DNA from: Nitrososphaerota archaeon
GTDB lineage: Archaea; Thermoproteota; Nitrososphaeria_A; Caldarchaeales; Wolframiiraptoraceae
Direction of reading: 5' to 3'
Assembly: GCA_021160205.1 (NCBI GenBank)
Contig: JAGHCZ010000138.1
Location: 1 to 7,551, forward strand
DNA length: 7,551 bases
Both the position numbers and the translations under genes were made by a program. How positions within the stretch are numbered: position 1 is the stretch's first letter; each line of letters begins with the position of its first letter. Positions 1 through 6,632 of this stretch are shown here, piece by piece. The notes under the pieces are model-generated. The model made no database searches. It was not told the DNA's origin and saw only the letters and a program-made list of their open reading frames with translations.

Positions 1-1665
1 CCCCTCTTTTTGATTGCTGGGGGAGAGTAATTTGCCGGGAAATGGTACCCTCGTGAGGTATCGGAGCTTCAGCATCGGAGCTGTCGGAATCGTTGGCTCG
101 ACGAGCGGCGACCCTATCAAAACCCTATGTATGAAATATGTCAAGTTCATCGCGTAGAAAGTCACCGCGATTCCCGTTATGTGCTGCTGATTACCCAGGC
201 TCACTACCAAGAATGCGTGAAGCAATCCGAATAATGCTCCCACGAGGGCAGCGGTTAAAACGCCTATCAGGACGTTATTTGAGAAATAGGCGGCCATGAA
301 CCCCCATCCGGCTCCAGCGATCATTATCCCGAGTATCCCCAAGTTTATCACCCCGGATTTCTCGGTCAGCATTTCTCCGAAGGAAGCGAAGACTATCGGC
401 GTGGCCGCGATCAAGGTCATTCCGATTATGCTGGAGATCATTCTCTCGCTCTGGCTCCCCCCTACGAAGGGAGTGGATAACGCTGATATAGCGAACAGCG
501 CGGCAACGAGTACAAGAATAGAAGCAGTTCTCCTGGAGATTCTAATGGTTCTTCTACTCCTTGGATCCGGCTTGGGGGCGATAGGAGTCACCCTCTTTTC
601 CGGCTTGGGCGCCGCTTTCCTAAACTTGATGATCACCTTGTATGTGCTGAAGACGCCGACTATAAGGAATAGAATTAGAGTCTGGGCCTGAATCAGGTCG
701 GAGAGAAACGACGGGACGCCCGTGTTCCAGCTCATCGCGTTCGCTCCATTAATTAACACGCTGAAGAAGAGGCCTGCAACGGTCACGCCTATAGGATCCA
801 ATCCTCCGAGCATCGCTATCGCCAGGGCCACAAGCCCATAGTTCGGGCCGACGAACGGCGTCATGTAGTAAAGTATGCCTAAGACCTCGCACGCGCCCGC
901 CAGCCCAGCTAGCCCCCCGCTTATGAAAGCGACCCAAAAATAGATTCTAGACACGTTTAAGCCTTCGAGCGATGCGACCCTAGGAGCGTTCGCCGCCACG
1001 ATCCAATCCCGGAGAACGGTTCTGTTCATCAGAATCCACAGAGCAGCGAGCATCAAAAACGGGACTAATACTCCTAGATGGAGCCTCGTTCCCGGAATCA
1101 AAACCGGAAGCCTAGCGTTCGCCGCTATCTCCTCGGACTGCGGATACGTCGTATATGGAGAGCGCATCGGGCCTGTGAGCAATCCGGCGCATATTTGGAG
1201 GATCGCGCTCCAAAGCAGCAGCGTTGTCAAGATTTCATCTTGATTTCTATAGACTTTCAGCCACCAGCTTATCAAGCATAAAAGCGCTCCGCCGAGCCAC
1301 GCCATAACGCAGATAAACGGGATCAAGAGATACGGCGGGAAATACTTAAGCTGGACTCCGAGGTAAGCCGCCACCAACCCGCCTACTATGAATTGGCCGT
1401 GAGGGCCGAGGTTCCAGAACTTCGCTCTGAAAGCTATTGAGACCGAGAACGCGAGCATGATTAGCGGAGCCGCCGTCACGAAGATCTCGGAGGGATTTTC
1501 AAACGGCCAAGTCATGAGATAATAGTAGACGCTTCCGAGGTTTCCTCCGGCTATGAAGACGTAAACAGAGGAGGTAGCGAGGGCGAGGACTACGGCTAAA
1601 ATCGGGAGACTAAGCCTCTTAAGGGCTGGCAGCGGCTCCCTACGCTGAAGCCTTAGCTCGAACAA
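1..1665 (-). CDS. Fused double permease of a BMP-type (nucleoside/sugar) ABC importer, 3' end beyond window
   Basis: Membrane subunit of the importer encoded with the two upstream genes. The frame is open for 555 codons from the TTG at 1665 to the left edge, with no stop. Residues 1-347 resemble the YufP/NupB permease: many hydrophobic helices, with FRAKFWNLGPHGQF near 79-92 matching the family's 'FRAGLFNIGAEGQ' region. Residues 348-380 form a Lys/Arg/Pro-rich linker holding two similar APKP segments. A new helix begins near 381, and GEMLTEKSGVINLGILG near 430-446 matches the YufQ/NupC signature 'GE..ERSGVLNLG'. In bacteria these are normally two genes; here they are one frame, about 125 residues of the second half probably lying outside. 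TTG 1665 is the only in-frame start before the first helix; it overlaps the ATPase end by 13 bp (translational coupling) and has only a weak GGTTGAT upstream. Substrate is inferred from the family only. Confidence 0.85.
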   Translation of the reverse strand, partial: MFELRLQRREPLPALKRLSLPILAVVLALATSSVYVFIAGGNLGSVYYYLMTWPFENPSEIFVTAAPLIMLAFSVSIAFRAKFWNLGPHGQFIVGGLVAAYLGVQLKYFPPYLLIPFICVMAWLGGALLCLISWWLKVYRNQDEILTTLLLWSAILQICAGLLTGPMRSPYTTYPQSEEIAANARLPVLIPGTRLHLGVLVPFLMLAALWILMNRTVLRDWIVAANAPRVASLEGLNVSRIYFWVAFISGGLAGLAGACEVLGILYYMTPFVGPNYGLVALAIAMLGGLDPIGVTVAGLFFSVLINGANAMSWNTGVPSFLSDLIQAQTLILFLIVGVFSTYKVIIKFRKAAPKPEKRVTPIAPKPDPRSRRTIRISRRTASILVLVAALFAISALSTPFVGGSQSERMISSIIGMTLIAATPIVFASFGEMLTEKSGVINLGILGIMIAGAGWGFMAAYFSNNVLIGVLTAALVGALFGLLHAFLVVSLGNQQHITGIAVTFYAMNLTYFIHRVLIGSPLVEPTIPTAPMLKLRYLTRVPFPGKLLSPSNQKEG

Positions 1666-3191
1666 TTCGCTATCAACCCGCTTATGATCATTCCAAGTTT
1701 TTCAACATCAATCTCCGAGGGATGGAATGTCCCGACTATTTTACCGTTCACGAATGCCGAAACTCGATCACAGAACGCGAGGAGCTCTTTCAGATTTGGG
1801 GAAAAGATCATGGTGGTCAATCTCTTTTTCTTGCGCTCCGCGATTTTCTCGAAGAAAAGCTTCACGCCCTTCGGATCCAAGCCCACGGTTGGGTGGAGAG
1901 CTATTAGCAATCTGCTCCGTCGACCCAGGATTCTCCCGATGTAAGCTCTCTGCATGTTTCCGCCCGAGAGAGTCTCTATGGGATCGCTGAGGTTTTTCAT
2001 CATTATCGAGAACTCCTTGATCAATCTTCTAGCTAGCTCTCTTCTCCTTCTCGGATCCAAGATCAATTTATGCGAGAAATAATCTTCACTCCCAATAGTC
2101 AAATTATCCTCAACGCTCGCCCCCAAAATCAATCCATCTAATATCCTATCGTCAGAAAGAAAAGCGACCCCTCGCTTCTTGAGCTCTTGGGAGCTCTTTC
2201 CAGCGACATCTTCGCCGAATAAAATTATCCTACCGGATTCGGGGCGGCGGATGCCGTAAATGCACTCGGCTAGCTCTTTTTCACCTGTTCCAGGAATGGT
2301 CGCGATTCCGTGGACTTCTCCTTCTAAGATTTTGAGGTTTAGATCCCTGATTACGAGTTCGCCTCTATCATCCCTAACTCTGAGGCTTTCTATTCTGAGA
2401 GCTTCTTTATCTGAGGGCAGCACATCGATTTCTTTTCTAAATTCTATTAGCGGGATTTCCTCGAACATTTTCTTCATGAGCTCGCTGAGATCCATTCCGG
2501 TTGCGCTCATCTTCGAGATTATCTTTCCCCCAGTCATTACCAGGACTTCATCGGAGATGTCGAGGATCTCAGATAAATCATGAGAAATAACGATTATCGT
2601 GTAGCCCTCGTCTATGAGCCCTCTTAAGTATTTCTTCAGGGAGTTCTTCCGCTGAACCGGAAGATACGCCGTGCTTTCGTCAAGTATGAGAAGCGGCTTT
2701 CTCCCAAGCCTTTGCAATATTCTGCATAGAATAAGCGCCCTGATTATCTCGAAGATCCTGCGCTGACTGATTGAAAGCTTCTCAACTTCTCGATCGAACT
2801 CTATTTCAACGTCGAGTTCCCTCGAAATAGACTCGGCTTCAGCCCTAAGCGCTTCCAAATTAAAGAAAATTGTAGGAAATAGGAGGGCGAGGTGCTCAAG
2901 CGGCGTTAGAGCAGGCGCCAAATTCGGATGTTGCTCGACTTTTACGACACCGGCTTCAATCATCGCTTGATGGTAGTCCTCAATTTTTACTCCGTGCACG
3001 TATGCCGCTCCTTTGTCTGGAGCTATGTATCCAGCGATTACGTTCATCAAGGTGGATTTGCCCGCTCCATTCGGTCCTACGAGGCCGTAAATTTTTTCGC
3101 TTTCAAGCTCGAGGTTGACGTCGTCTAAAGCTACGGCTCCTCCCACGTACACCTTTCTCAATCCAACGGCCTTGACGGCGTATTGCTTCAT
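1653..3191 (-). CDS. Double-NBD ABC transporter ATP-binding protein, BMP/nucleoside (YufO/NupA-like) family
   Basis: Cytoplasmic ATPase, 512 residues, two nucleotide-binding domains in one chain as in the YufO/RbsA-type families. NBD1 has Walker A GPNGAGKST (39-47), a degenerate signature LSISQ (139-143), Walker B LLILDE (167-172) and the H-loop His204. NBD2 has a degenerate Walker A (GTGEKE, 301-306, no K-S/T), a good signature LSGGNMQ (408-414), Walker B LLIALHP (428-434) without the catalytic Glu, and FSPNL instead of an H-loop His. One composite ATP site therefore looks catalytic and the other degenerate. I chose ATG 3191 because GGAAGG lies 9 nt upstream; a TTG at 3218 in the same frame would add 9 residues but has no ribosome site. 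It lies 38 nt after the binding-protein gene and overlaps the permease start, so it belongs to the same operon. Confidence 0.9.
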   Translation of the reverse strand: MKQYAVKAVGLRKVYVGGAVALDDVNLELESEKIYGLVGPNGAGKSTLMNVIAGYIAPDKGAAYVHGVKIEDYHQAMIEAGVVKVEQHPNLAPALTPLEHLALLFPTIFFNLEALRAEAESISRELDVEIEFDREVEKLSISQRRIFEIIRALILCRILQRLGRKPLLILDESTAYLPVQRKNSLKKYLRGLIDEGYTIIVISHDLSEILDISDEVLVMTGGKIISKMSATGMDLSELMKKMFEEIPLIEFRKEIDVLPSDKEALRIESLRVRDDRGELVIRDLNLKILEGEVHGIATIPGTGEKELAECIYGIRRPESGRIILFGEDVAGKSSQELKKRGVAFLSDDRILDGLILGASVEDNLTIGSEDYFSHKLILDPRRRRELARRLIKEFSIMMKNLSDPIETLSGGNMQRAYIGRILGRRSRLLIALHPTVGLDPKGVKLFFEKIAERKKKRLTTMIFSPNLKELLAFCDRVSAFVNGKIVGTFHPSEIDVEKLGMIISGLIANCSS

Positions 3192-3229
3192 CGCGCCTCG
3201 CCTTCCTATCTTTTCCAAATTCTATGATT

Positions 3230-4444
3230 TTAGCTTCTCAGCTCAGGCCATACTTGTTCTGGGGGCAGCTCGATTATCGGTATCCACGTCATTCCTGTCT
3301 CGATCTTTCCCTTCCACTCATTTACGAGGTTCAGGACGTCTTCATTTAGCGGCGGACTCGGCTTTCCGAAGTGGTGGAAATCTGCGAGATAAGATCCTCC
3401 AAAGCTCATCCAGGAGTATGTTCCAAGGTTATCCGCCGTGAAGCTTCCGCTCAAAACTCTCTCAAAGGCTATTCTAACGGTCGGCTTCATATCCCAAACC
3501 AGGCTCGTTATAGTTACTTCGGGGGCCCTAGAATATTGGTCAGCCATGTTGCCTATCACCCAGACGTCTTTTCCCTCAGCGTGCGCTTCTTTCGCCGCCT
3601 CTTCCGCTCCAACCCTCTCCGCGAAGATCACATCCACTCCGCTATCTATCAAGGTTTTAGCCAGCCTCTTCGCCGTCGCGGGATGATACCACGGAGATTC
3701 GCCTGGAGGAATGTTCCCGAGCAGATACACAACCATTGCTTTGACGTCTGGGTTAGCGGTCTTAGCTCCGAGTATGAACGCATTAACGATCCTGTTCACT
3801 TCGTTAATGGGCATCGCTGCTACAACCCCTATCTTATTCGTCTTAGTTATCTTTCCGGCGATCATTCCGGCGAGGAACGCGGGTTGATGTAGCCAGTTAT
3901 CGAAGACTGCGAGGTTCGGAGGAGTCGGGGAATACTCGCTTCCAGCTGCGAAGGCGACGTTTGGAAAGTCTTTGGCGACCCTCCTAGCAATATCCTCTTT
4001 TAAGAAGGCGTCTAAGAACACTATATCCGCGACTTTTGCGGCGTCTCTTAAAGCGAGCTCAAACTCTTTCGGATCGCTCTTCCTGTCAACGAATTTGTAA
4101 TCGACTTCTATGCCTTTCGCCTTATATTCTTCTGCTACTGCCTGAATTGCCGCATGTATTGCTCCATCCCAAGGCTCGCTCACAGGAGTCTGGAAAACCG
4201 CTCTGACCACGAGCTTTTTCTTAGCTGGTGCCTGAGTAACGGTCTGGGTTTGGGTTACGGTGACGGTCTTTTCGGTGGTTGCTCCCACTTGAATGGTCTT
4301 AGTAGCCGTAGAGGTCACGGTTTTTTCTATTACCGTTGGAGCTTTCATGAATCCGATGGCGGTCGTCGCAGCCAATATGCAGATTATAACTACTAGTACG
4401 GCTGTTGTTTTTCCCACTCCAAAATTGCTATTCCCTACGGGCAT
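3230..4444 (-). CDS. BMP/PnrA-family ABC transporter substrate-binding protein, membrane-anchored
   Basis: Extracellular binding protein of the importer, 404 residues. Residues 1-12 are short and polar, 13-33 form one hydrophobic helix, and 35-75 are a Thr/Val/Gln-rich stalk (runs such as VTVTQTQTVTQ), followed by the binding domain (about 77-400). Family marks are FLAGMIAGKITKTNKIGVV (190-208), the adjacent EVNRIVNAFILGAK (215-228) and EPWDGAI near 90-96. These match the PnrA/BmpA/TmpC group, whose known members bind purine nucleosides; the substrate here could differ. No lipobox precedes the single Cys in the anchor helix, so anchoring is probably by an uncleaved helix, with the stalk crossing the S-layer zone as in many archaeal binding proteins. 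ATG 4444 is supported by the TATA box 24-29 nt upstream and the lack of a Shine-Dalgarno, which suggests a leaderless mRNA. First gene of the operon. Confidence 0.9.
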   Translation of the reverse strand: MPVGNSNFGVGKTTAVLVVIICILAATTAIGFMKAPTVIEKTVTSTATKTIQVGATTEKTVTVTQTQTVTQAPAKKKLVVRAVFQTPVSEPWDGAIHAAIQAVAEEYKAKGIEVDYKFVDRKSDPKEFELALRDAAKVADIVFLDAFLKEDIARRVAKDFPNVAFAAGSEYSPTPPNLAVFDNWLHQPAFLAGMIAGKITKTNKIGVVAAMPINEVNRIVNAFILGAKTANPDVKAMVVYLLGNIPPGESPWYHPATAKRLAKTLIDSGVDVIFAERVGAEEAAKEAHAEGKDVWVIGNMADQYSRAPEVTITSLVWDMKPTVRIAFERVLSGSFTADNLGTYSWMSFGGSYLADFHHFGKPSPPLNEDVLNLVNEWKGKIETGMTWIPIIELPPEQVWPELRS

Positions 4445-4463
4445 ATTGTCAGATAGATTATGG

Positions 4464-4484
4464 ACAATTTATACGTTCTTTCAC
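4464..4484 (-). promoter_or_regulatory. Archaeal TATA/BRE promoter of the ABC importer operon (leaderless)
   Basis: On the minus strand, TATAAA occupies 4473-4468, at -29 to -24 if the A of ATG 4444 is +1, which is the standard archaeal distance. Purine-rich GAAAGAACG directly upstream would serve as the B-recognition element. No Shine-Dalgarno lies between the box and the ATG. The AGAACG before the box is shared with the tRNA-Phe promoter. Confidence 0.7.
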
Positions 4485-4498
4485 CGCAAAAATTTCAT

Positions 4499-4506
4499 CC
4501 ACGTGG
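4499..4506. promoter_or_regulatory. Candidate operator palindrome CCACGTGG upstream of the importer promoter
   Basis: A perfect 8-bp palindrome. It extends imperfectly to CATCC-ACGT-GGGATG (4496-4511), counting one extra G. It is centred about 30 bp upstream of the TATA box of the ABC operon, where an archaeal activator could bind. A chance origin is possible for so short a site. Confidence 0.25.
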
Positions 4507-4560
4507 GATGCTTTAACAAACTATTTTCTCAGATTTAACCTATACTCGAGAAAAACGATT

Positions 4561-4583
4561 CGATATATCCGCCGATATATACG
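4561..4583. repeat. Two tandem GATATAT units, 12-bp period
   Basis: CGATATATCCG (4561-4571) is followed by CGATATATACG (4573-4583), matching at 10 of 11 positions with a 12-bp period. The unit is AT-rich and nearly self-complementary, so it could be read as a TATA box on either strand. It lies in the divergent 206-bp gap between the importer operon and tRNA-Phe. No gene starts at the expected distance, so its role is unknown: a regulator site, a secondary promoter or chance. Confidence 0.35.
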
Positions 4584-4608
4584 AAGCGATCAAAATCCCG
4601 AAAGGCTC

Positions 4609-4620
4609 CGTCGAGAACGT
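4609..4620 (+). repeat. 12-bp direct repeat CGTCGAGAACGT, copy 1 (upstream of tRNA-Phe)
   Basis: Exact copy of 4773-4784, 164 bp away, with the tRNA between them. This copy ends on the first base of the tRNA's TATA-like box, so its AGAACG part sits where a B-recognition element belongs. Confidence 0.6.
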
Positions 4621-4627
4621 TTTTAAG
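4620..4627 (+). promoter_or_regulatory. TATA box of tRNA-Phe
   Basis: TTTTTAAG is centred about 28 bp upstream of the mature 5' end of the tRNA. It is directly preceded by GAGAACG, as the TATA box of the importer operon is preceded by AAGAACG. Confidence 0.6.
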
Positions 4628-4650
4628 TTCCCTCGAAGGTATCAAAAATA

Positions 4651-4724
4651 GCCCCGGTAGCTCAGACTGGGAGAGCGCCCGGCTGAAGACCGGGATGTCG
4701 CAGGTTCAAGTCCTGCCCGGGGCA
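4651..4724 (+). tRNA. tRNA-Phe (anticodon GAA)
   Basis: A 74-nt cloverleaf with every stem paired. The acceptor GCCCCGG (4651-4657) pairs with CCGGGGC (4717-4723), followed by discriminator A 4724. The D stem is GCTC/GAGC. The anticodon stem CCCGG/CCGGG (4678-4682, 4690-4694) closes the loop CTGAAGA, with anticodon GAA at 4685-4687 and a purine G at position 37, as in wyosine-modified archaeal tRNA-Phe. The T arm is GCAGG-TTCAAGT-CCTGC (4700-4716). No intron and no encoded CCA are present, so CCA would be added after transcription. The gene is single and lies opposite in strand to both flanking operons. Confidence 0.97.
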
Positions 4725-4754
4725 TATTTCTCTCGGGTTTAATCTCTTTCCTTG

Positions 4755-4816
4755 TTTTTCCTAAAGTTTTGTCGTCGAGAACGTGATGTGCGTTATTTTT
4801 TGGCCAGAGCTTTTTT
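4755..4816 (+). terminator. T-tract termination zone downstream of tRNA-Phe
   Basis: Plus-strand T runs lie at 4755-4759 (five), 4796-4801 (six) and 4811-4816 (six). Archaeal RNA polymerase terminates at such T tracts without needing a hairpin. The first is 31 nt after the mature 3' end. Together they would stop tRNA transcription before it runs antisense into the AOR gene. Confidence 0.5.
4773..4784 (+). repeat. 12-bp direct repeat CGTCGAGAACGT, copy 2 (downstream of tRNA-Phe)
   Basis: Exact copy of 4609-4620, but followed by GATGTGCG and not by a TATA box, and no gene or tRNA begins at the matching distance. It may be a remnant promoter duplication or a protein-binding site. Confidence 0.55.
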
Positions 4817-4844
4817 CGCGGATCGAAAGGTCGGTTCGCGGCGA
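4816..4844. other. Imperfect hairpin in the AOR 3' flank
   Basis: TCGC pairs with GCGA (4816-4819, 4841-4844), then CGAA pairs with TTCG (4824-4827, 4835-4838) around a 7-nt loop, with an unequal internal loop. It lies 16 nt after the AOR stop. No T run follows it on the minus strand, so it is not a standard terminator. Function unknown; it could be chance in a GC-rich patch. Confidence 0.3.
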
Positions 4845-4859
4845 ATTGTTTCGAGCAAG

Positions 4860-6632
4860 TTAGCTCACGTGCTTCTCTAACAGCTTCTCGAATTCTCTTA
4901 AGGCTTCCTCGATGTATTCCTTGGAGATCTTTCCGAGAGGTGTCGGCGTCGCCAGAATCCTACCCGGAATTCTAAGGCCGCTGGGCTTGAATCCTTCTCT
5001 ACGCTTGATCTTCTGTTTTTCGAGGTATATTCTCCATCCCAGTTTTCTCAGTTTTTCTTCATCGTAATCATAACCTAATGTTTTCAAAGCATCTACGACG
5101 ACTTTGGGAGTATATATCGCTCTTGCGAAGAGACAAATAACCAGAGAGCTCAAAATTTGCCTCCAAGCCTCTTCTTCGGCGATCTTCTCGACGGCTTCCG
5201 CGGGATTCGGCAGCTTCTCTCCTTTAGAGAATATCTTTTGATCTATCGAATATCCTCCTGCATCGAGATGGGAATGTCGAGAGCCTATTGCCAGCGAGAT
5301 GAAGAAAAGCGGCCCGGTAATGTATCCCGCGGGCTCAACTTTATTGAACGCCATGGCGAATTCCTTTCCCCCGTATTTGCTCGCGGCTTCTTCGACTCCG
5401 AGCGCAAGCGTTTGATAGAATTCGTTCGGCTGGGTTACTATGTTTTTAATGGCTTCGATGTACGTCTTCCAATTGCCCCATTCCAAGTCTAGGAGGGTCT
5501 CCGATTTGCTTATTATTCCTCGTTCCAGCGCTTCGGTCGCCCATGCTAGAGCTACTCCGGTCGAGATGGCGTCGAGCCCCCAGTCTTCCACGGCCTTGAG
5601 AAGCTTGAATAATCCAAATCTGTCGCTTATTCCCAAATTACATCCGAGGGCGTAAATCGGCTCGTAATCGTATGAGATAAACTCAGTCTTGTAGAGAAAT
5701 TTCTCATCCACGTATTCTTCTCTTATCGCGGCCAAGTGAATGCACGCTACTGGACAGGCGACGCACGCAACTCGGCGTGCCAACATTTTTTCAGCTAATT
5801 TTTCCCCGCTGATTTCCTCAGCTTTTTCAAATTCTCCGCTGTTGAAGTTTCTGGTCGGAAGAGCTTTCATCACGTTGAGGGAGATTATGTTCGCCGCGGT
5901 TCCGAGGTCGTGGTATTTCTTCGTCCCAGGTCCCTTCGTCATTCTATAGATTTCCTTGTAAAATTTTCTGTATTCTCTGAGGTTAGGTATTTTGAAGTTT
6001 TCGCCGGCGATTATCACCACTGCTTTCAGCTTCTTGGATCCGAAAACCGCTCCAAGGCCCATTCTCCCGAAATGCCTGAAAGTTTCAACCATCACGGAGG
6101 AATATCTAACAAGCTTTTCACCGGCTCCACCTATTCTGAGAATACTCCTCAACCCAGCTCCTCCAGTGACTTCACGGAGAATTCTTCCAACGGTTTCAGC
6201 GCTTCGAACGCCCCACAATGCGCCGGCGTTCTTGAAGATGACCTTCTCAGGCTCTATTATCAGGTATACCGGTCGATAGCTGGCGTTCTTAATGACTATC
6301 GCTCCATATCCAGCGAACCTTATCGCGGATGCGGATCTCCCGCCGGCATGCGATTCCGCGAAGAAGTTGTTCAACGGAGATTTGAAAACCGCTATCGTCT
6401 TTGAAGCCATCGGATAAACAGATGTTAAGGGGCCGACCGAGAAGATTATGACGTTTTCAGGTCCGAGGGGATCCGCGTTCTTGGGAACCTCTTCTTCGTA
6501 AAGCTTCGCGGCAACCCCGATTCCGCCGAGTCATTCTCGGAAGAGGTCTTCTCTATTCTCGATCCAATAACTTTTCCGGGCCAGGTCTATGTAAAGGACT
6601 CTTGAAAGACCGCTAATCCACGAGCTTTCCAA
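4860..6632 (-). CDS. Tungsten-type aldehyde:ferredoxin oxidoreductase (AOR family), interrupted by an in-frame TGA at codon 34
   Basis: AOR-family catalytic subunit, 590 codons before the stop. Family members oxidise aldehydes to acids at a tungsten (or molybdenum) bis-pterin and pass electrons through one [4Fe-4S] cluster. Cluster ligands are visible as CVACPVAC (Cys290, 293, 297) and Cys500 in SLVICLF, almost the numbering of Pyrococcus AOR (288, 291, 295, 494). Other marks are DPLGPEN and GPLT before residue 75, ESHAGG (93-98), GLGAVFGSKKLKAV (192-205), YALGCNLGI and LDAISTG. TTG 6632 directly follows the ferredoxin stop, with GGAGGAGGTGA 5 nt upstream, and gives the family N-terminus (RVLYIDLA, then LGGIGVAAKLYEEEVP). 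Codon 34 (6531-6533) is TGA, just before that Leu-Gly-Gly. The next ATG (6410, codon 75) would remove part of the conserved pterin-binding N-terminal domain. No other lesion is seen. It may be a pseudogene, a sequencing error or a recoded gene; the substrate is unknown. Confidence 0.88.
6531..6533 (-). other. In-frame TGA, codon 34 of the AOR gene
   Basis: The reading frame is coherent AOR protein on both sides: WIENREDLFRE before, LGGIGVAAKLY after. Homologues usually carry an aromatic residue here (FLGG or YLGG). A single base change from TGG, among others, would give TGA. No indel is needed to explain the break. Confidence 0.85.

Noticed and set aside
296..691. Plus-strand 131-codon open frame with hydrophobic stretches
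   Set aside because: It lies antisense to the permease, whose minus-strand frame is much longer and shows family motifs; the hydrophobicity comes from the complementary codons.
3192..3218. TTG 3218 as the start of the ATPase
   Set aside because: No ribosome site stands before it, while ATG 3191 has GGAAGG 9 nt upstream; the extra nine residues are not expected in the family.
4609..4784. Direct repeats around the tRNA as attachment sites of an integrated element
   Set aside because: Neither copy overlaps the tRNA 3' end, only 164 bp separate them, and there is no integrase gene.
4816..4844. Hairpin in the AOR 3' flank as an archaeal SECIS element
   Set aside because: On the minus strand there is a GAA on the 5' side, but the short GC helix expected above the internal loop cannot form, and the lower stem is only 4 bp.
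4860..6410. AOR gene starting at ATG 6410 as a complete 516-residue protein
   Set aside because: The frame upstream carries the family's conserved N-terminus (LGGIGV, DPLGPEN, GPLT) and a strong Shine-Dalgarno at the right distance from TTG 6632; cluster Cys numbering also fits the longer form.
6531..6533. TGA read as tryptophan throughout the genome
   Set aside because: The kinase ends with TGA at a natural C-terminus, and Trp in the window is encoded by TGG in many places, so general reassignment is not supported.
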